From positions 76,606,644 to 76,670,643 of the forward strand of contig NC_067477.1 in assembly GCF_947179515.1 (NCBI RefSeq): a stretch of DNA of 64,000 bases. Reading direction: 5' to 3'. The notes under the pieces are model-generated. The model saw nothing but the letters and a program-made list of their open reading frames with translations. It ran no database searches and was not told the origin of the DNA. The position numbers were made by a program, and so were the translations under genes. Source of the DNA: Apodemus sylvaticus (Eukaryota > Chordata > Mammalia > Rodentia > Muridae). Shown piece by piece: positions 61,807 through 64,000 of this stretch; the stretch's first letter is position 1, and each line of letters opens with the position of its first letter.

Positions 61807-63500
61807 GATGTTTAACAGAACAGGAGTAGTTTGTTTGAGAAATATAGTAACTTATTGCTCAGACACTGACATTAAGATTTTGTAAAATATCTGTATATGA
61901 GATTAAGGCATAAGAAATCTTTGACATATCATCTTCCTCAAGCAGTTTATCAAATGTGACTCCCATTTTTAAAGTGTTCTAAATCTAAAAATTTCCAATG
62001 ATCTCTCTTAGTTTTATCATAAACCAGAGTCTTACTAATGCTTTTCTGGGTTATTGCTTTTTATTCCACCCCTACTACCTTTTAATAATCTCCAAAGCAG
62101 ATACAGAAGTATTTTTTAAATATGCATTCTGCAGTCTACATCCTTGTTATACCTTACTATAAAATACATCCTCACCATTGAAAAAGGGTTCTAAAAGCCT
62201 TTGTCTTCTTCCTTAAAACTGTATCTTATCTCTCTTTCTGTTGTATAGTCCCTGGGTGCATCAAATGCCTTCCTGTTTATTCAAAGTCTTTAATCCATTT
62301 GTCTGTTTTGTCCCTCTCACTGTTTGAGTTTTTATCTAAATGACACTTGGGTAACTTTGCAGGTAGATGTGCTATGATACTCAGAGTAAAGTTATTTCCT
62401 GGCAAATGTATATGAAACACAAGATAATGTATTGGGTGACTTCTGTTTGCACATGAGAATGCAATTTTGTGCCATTACACATTCTTTGGGGGCTGTGATA
62501 CAGAAGTGGTACACCAGCAGGAAAGGAGGATATTGCGGTATGAATAAAAGTGCTTTATTGCTTTGTTCGGAGGAAACAGCTGCTGGTTAGCATATGCCTC
62601 CTGATCTTGATTGATTGTGGAATGACACTGTGAAAATTGTGGCTGTGATCATTTCAGAGTACTGAGTGAAGAGAGGGCTATCAAATGAAATAATCCTTGC
62701 TTTACCACATTCAACATTTCTAGCTCTTGAAGTGAAAGGTAGCCACTGAAAATTTTACAGCAAAACTTTAAAGCTCTGTTAATGTGGGTGTAACATGGCT
62801 TTATTAGACTTCGTCAAGGAGTACACCTCAGCAACATTAGCAGTGCCTCAGAGTTTCAACATATTACTTTTAAAGTATACTTTTTAATGTTGGAAATGAA
62901 AAGGTCTCAATTAAAGCAGAGACACATGAAGAGTATAATAAGGAGAAATTCAGTAAACATGTGGTTTAGAATTCATGAAATTTGTTGAATGATTAGAATC
63001 ATAAATTTGAGAGAAAAAGAGAATTCTCAACTAAATCTAGCATTTCAACTTTAGGAACCTCATGAAATTATCTGAAAAATGACCATAATAAGACCTAATT
63101 TCTGTACCTATTCAATACAGTGAATGGTTACCTTCATGAAACCTGTATCAAAGCATCCAATAAATTTCATTGAATGGGTGAACCAGATTTCAAAGAAGCA
63201 GAGATAATAACATGATCATGATAGAAAATAGAAAAATAGAAAAAAAATGATCACAGTAAAGATCATTAATATGAAAGGTAGGAAGTGCTAAGTGATGAAG
63301 CTCGTATAAAAAGCCATGCATACTGGATGCATGAATGTACGACAGAGGACTTCTGGAGGCAGAACTAGTAAAAGATCTGTGTGGCAACAGGAGGGAGATT
63401 CAAACAGCGGGAGCAGAAGATACCAATGGATTTTTGGCTACATTTGAGTAATATTTATTAAAAGATAATATAAAAATAAAATAAATAAAAATGTTAATTT
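61807..63500. other. Unique AT-rich DNA, nothing recognised
   Basis: No repeat or gene recognised over about 1.7 kb. Confidence 0.45.
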
Positions 63501-63660
63501 AAGAGTGACAGTGTGGTGGTGCATGCCTTTAATTCCAGCACTTGGGAGGCAGAGGCAGGTAAATTTCTGAGTTTGAGGCCAGCCTGGTCTACAGAGCGAA
63601 TTCCAGGACAGCCAGGGCTGCACAGAAAAACCCTGTCTCAGAAAAAAAAAGAGTGACAGT
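63501..63660 (+). mobile_element. B1 SINE with perfect TSD
   Basis: B1 body at about 63513-63648: GTGGTGGTGCATGCCTTTAA, GGAGGCAGAGGCAGGTAA, GGCCAGCCTGGTCTACAGAG, ACAGCCAGGGCTGCACAGA, CCCTGTCTCAG, with a short A-tail. AAGAGTGACAGT at 63501-63512 recurs at 63649-63660 as an exact 12-bp TSD. Copies with TSDs this intact are fairly recent. Confidence 0.95.
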
Positions 63661-63813
63661 TGTACTCCTCAGAATGAGTGGAAAAAATCTAGAAACTTTT
63701 TAACAGACTTCCATTGATATCTGTTATGCCAGGATTGGGATGGGTACTGTCCATTTGTTACTAAACATGTCAATGCAAGAATAATTTTAATGAAGATAGA
63801 AATATATTACTCA
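63661..63813. other. Short unique stretch
   Basis: Nothing recognised. Confidence 0.4.
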
Positions 63814-63814
63814 T

Positions 63815-64000
63815 GACTTTTAATTTTTATTGGATATCTTATTTATTAACATTTAAAATGTTGTCCCCTTTCCCAGTTTCCCCTCTAGAAAGCCCCTATC
63901 CCAACCACCCACTCCAGCCTCATCATGATGGCAGTCCCCTACACTGGGACATCAAGGCTTCACGGGACTAAGGGCCTCTCCTCCTTTTGATGCCTGATAA
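63815..64000 (-). mobile_element. LINE-1 3' UTR entering from the right, partial
   Basis: TTTTTATTGGATATCTTATTT, AATGTTGTCCCCTTTCCCAG, TTTCCCCTCTAGAAAGCCCC and ACTGGGACATCAAGGCTTCAC are the antisense of the mouse/rat L1 3' UTR, the same subfamily type as the 18.4-kb copy. The element continues beyond the window. Confidence 0.9.

Overview
This window is nuclear DNA of a murid rodent, most likely Murinae. The signs are B1 (Alu-like) SINEs of the mouse/rat type at 57.6 and 63.5 kb, B3- and ID-like SINE remnants, Lx-class LINE-1 3' UTRs, and a younger murine LINE-1 family. Composition is AT-rich with many (CA)n, (TA)n and (GA)n microsatellites. The exact species cannot be fixed from the sequence. 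I found no supportable host protein-coding gene, tRNA, rRNA or CRISPR array. The window reads as a gene desert or the inside of a very large intron. Almost every long open frame is LINE-1 ORF1/ORF2 or its antisense shadow. By my boundaries, LINE-1 makes up about one third of the window.

Layout. 0-3.8 kb: unique AT-rich DNA with microsatellites. 3.84-10.6 kb: an Lx 3' UTR (+) split by one structurally full-length LINE-1 (-), 4088-10560, with a perfect 16-bp target-site duplication (TSD), a monomer-like 5' UTR, and broken ORF1 and ORF2. 10.6-10.9 kb: microsatellite cluster. 13.1, 14.7-15.8 and 18.4-19.7 kb: three 5'-truncated LINE-1s (-). 21.0-22.3 kb: a 5'-inverted (twin-primed) LINE-1. 22.75-22.95 kb: an ancient hAT-type DNA transposon remnant. 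24.2-26.2 kb: an old LINE-1 (+). 28.25-31.68 kb: a nested structure, in which a young 5'-inverted LINE-1 sits inside an older LINE-1 fragment, each with its own TSD. 31.7-40.8 kb: mostly unique, with a candidate noncoding exon at 33.7 kb and B3 and ID remnants. 40.8-44.2 kb: several old LINE-1/Lx pieces, one probably twin-primed. 44.8 kb: MIR remnant. 48.6 kb: short LINE-1 3' end with a TSD. 49-54.9 kb: the longest nearly repeat-free stretch, the best place to look for conserved regulatory DNA. 55 kb: an RMER-like rodent repeat. 57.6 kb: B1. 58.5-61.8 kb: a 3.3-kb LINE-1 (-) whose reverse-transcriptase active site is mutated although the frame is open. 63.5 kb: B1. 63.8-64.0 kb: a LINE-1 3' UTR running off the window.

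The genes here do not form a pathway. What links the features is retrotransposition: LINE-1 supplies endonuclease and reverse transcriptase, and SINEs (and perhaps one antisense LINE-1 transcript at 28.3-31.7 kb) use that machinery in trans. The most unusual observations are: (i) the antisense LINE-1 segment that seems to have been inserted as a minus-strand, A-rich-tailed cDNA; (ii) a quasi-palindrome turned into a perfect hairpin at 15460-15500, the mark of a template switch; (iii) three separate twin-priming junctions; (iv) three diverged 5' UTR monomers, each keeping a YY1-like motif. I see no convincing previously undescribed multi-gene system. Family names come from recalled consensus sequences, not from a database search.
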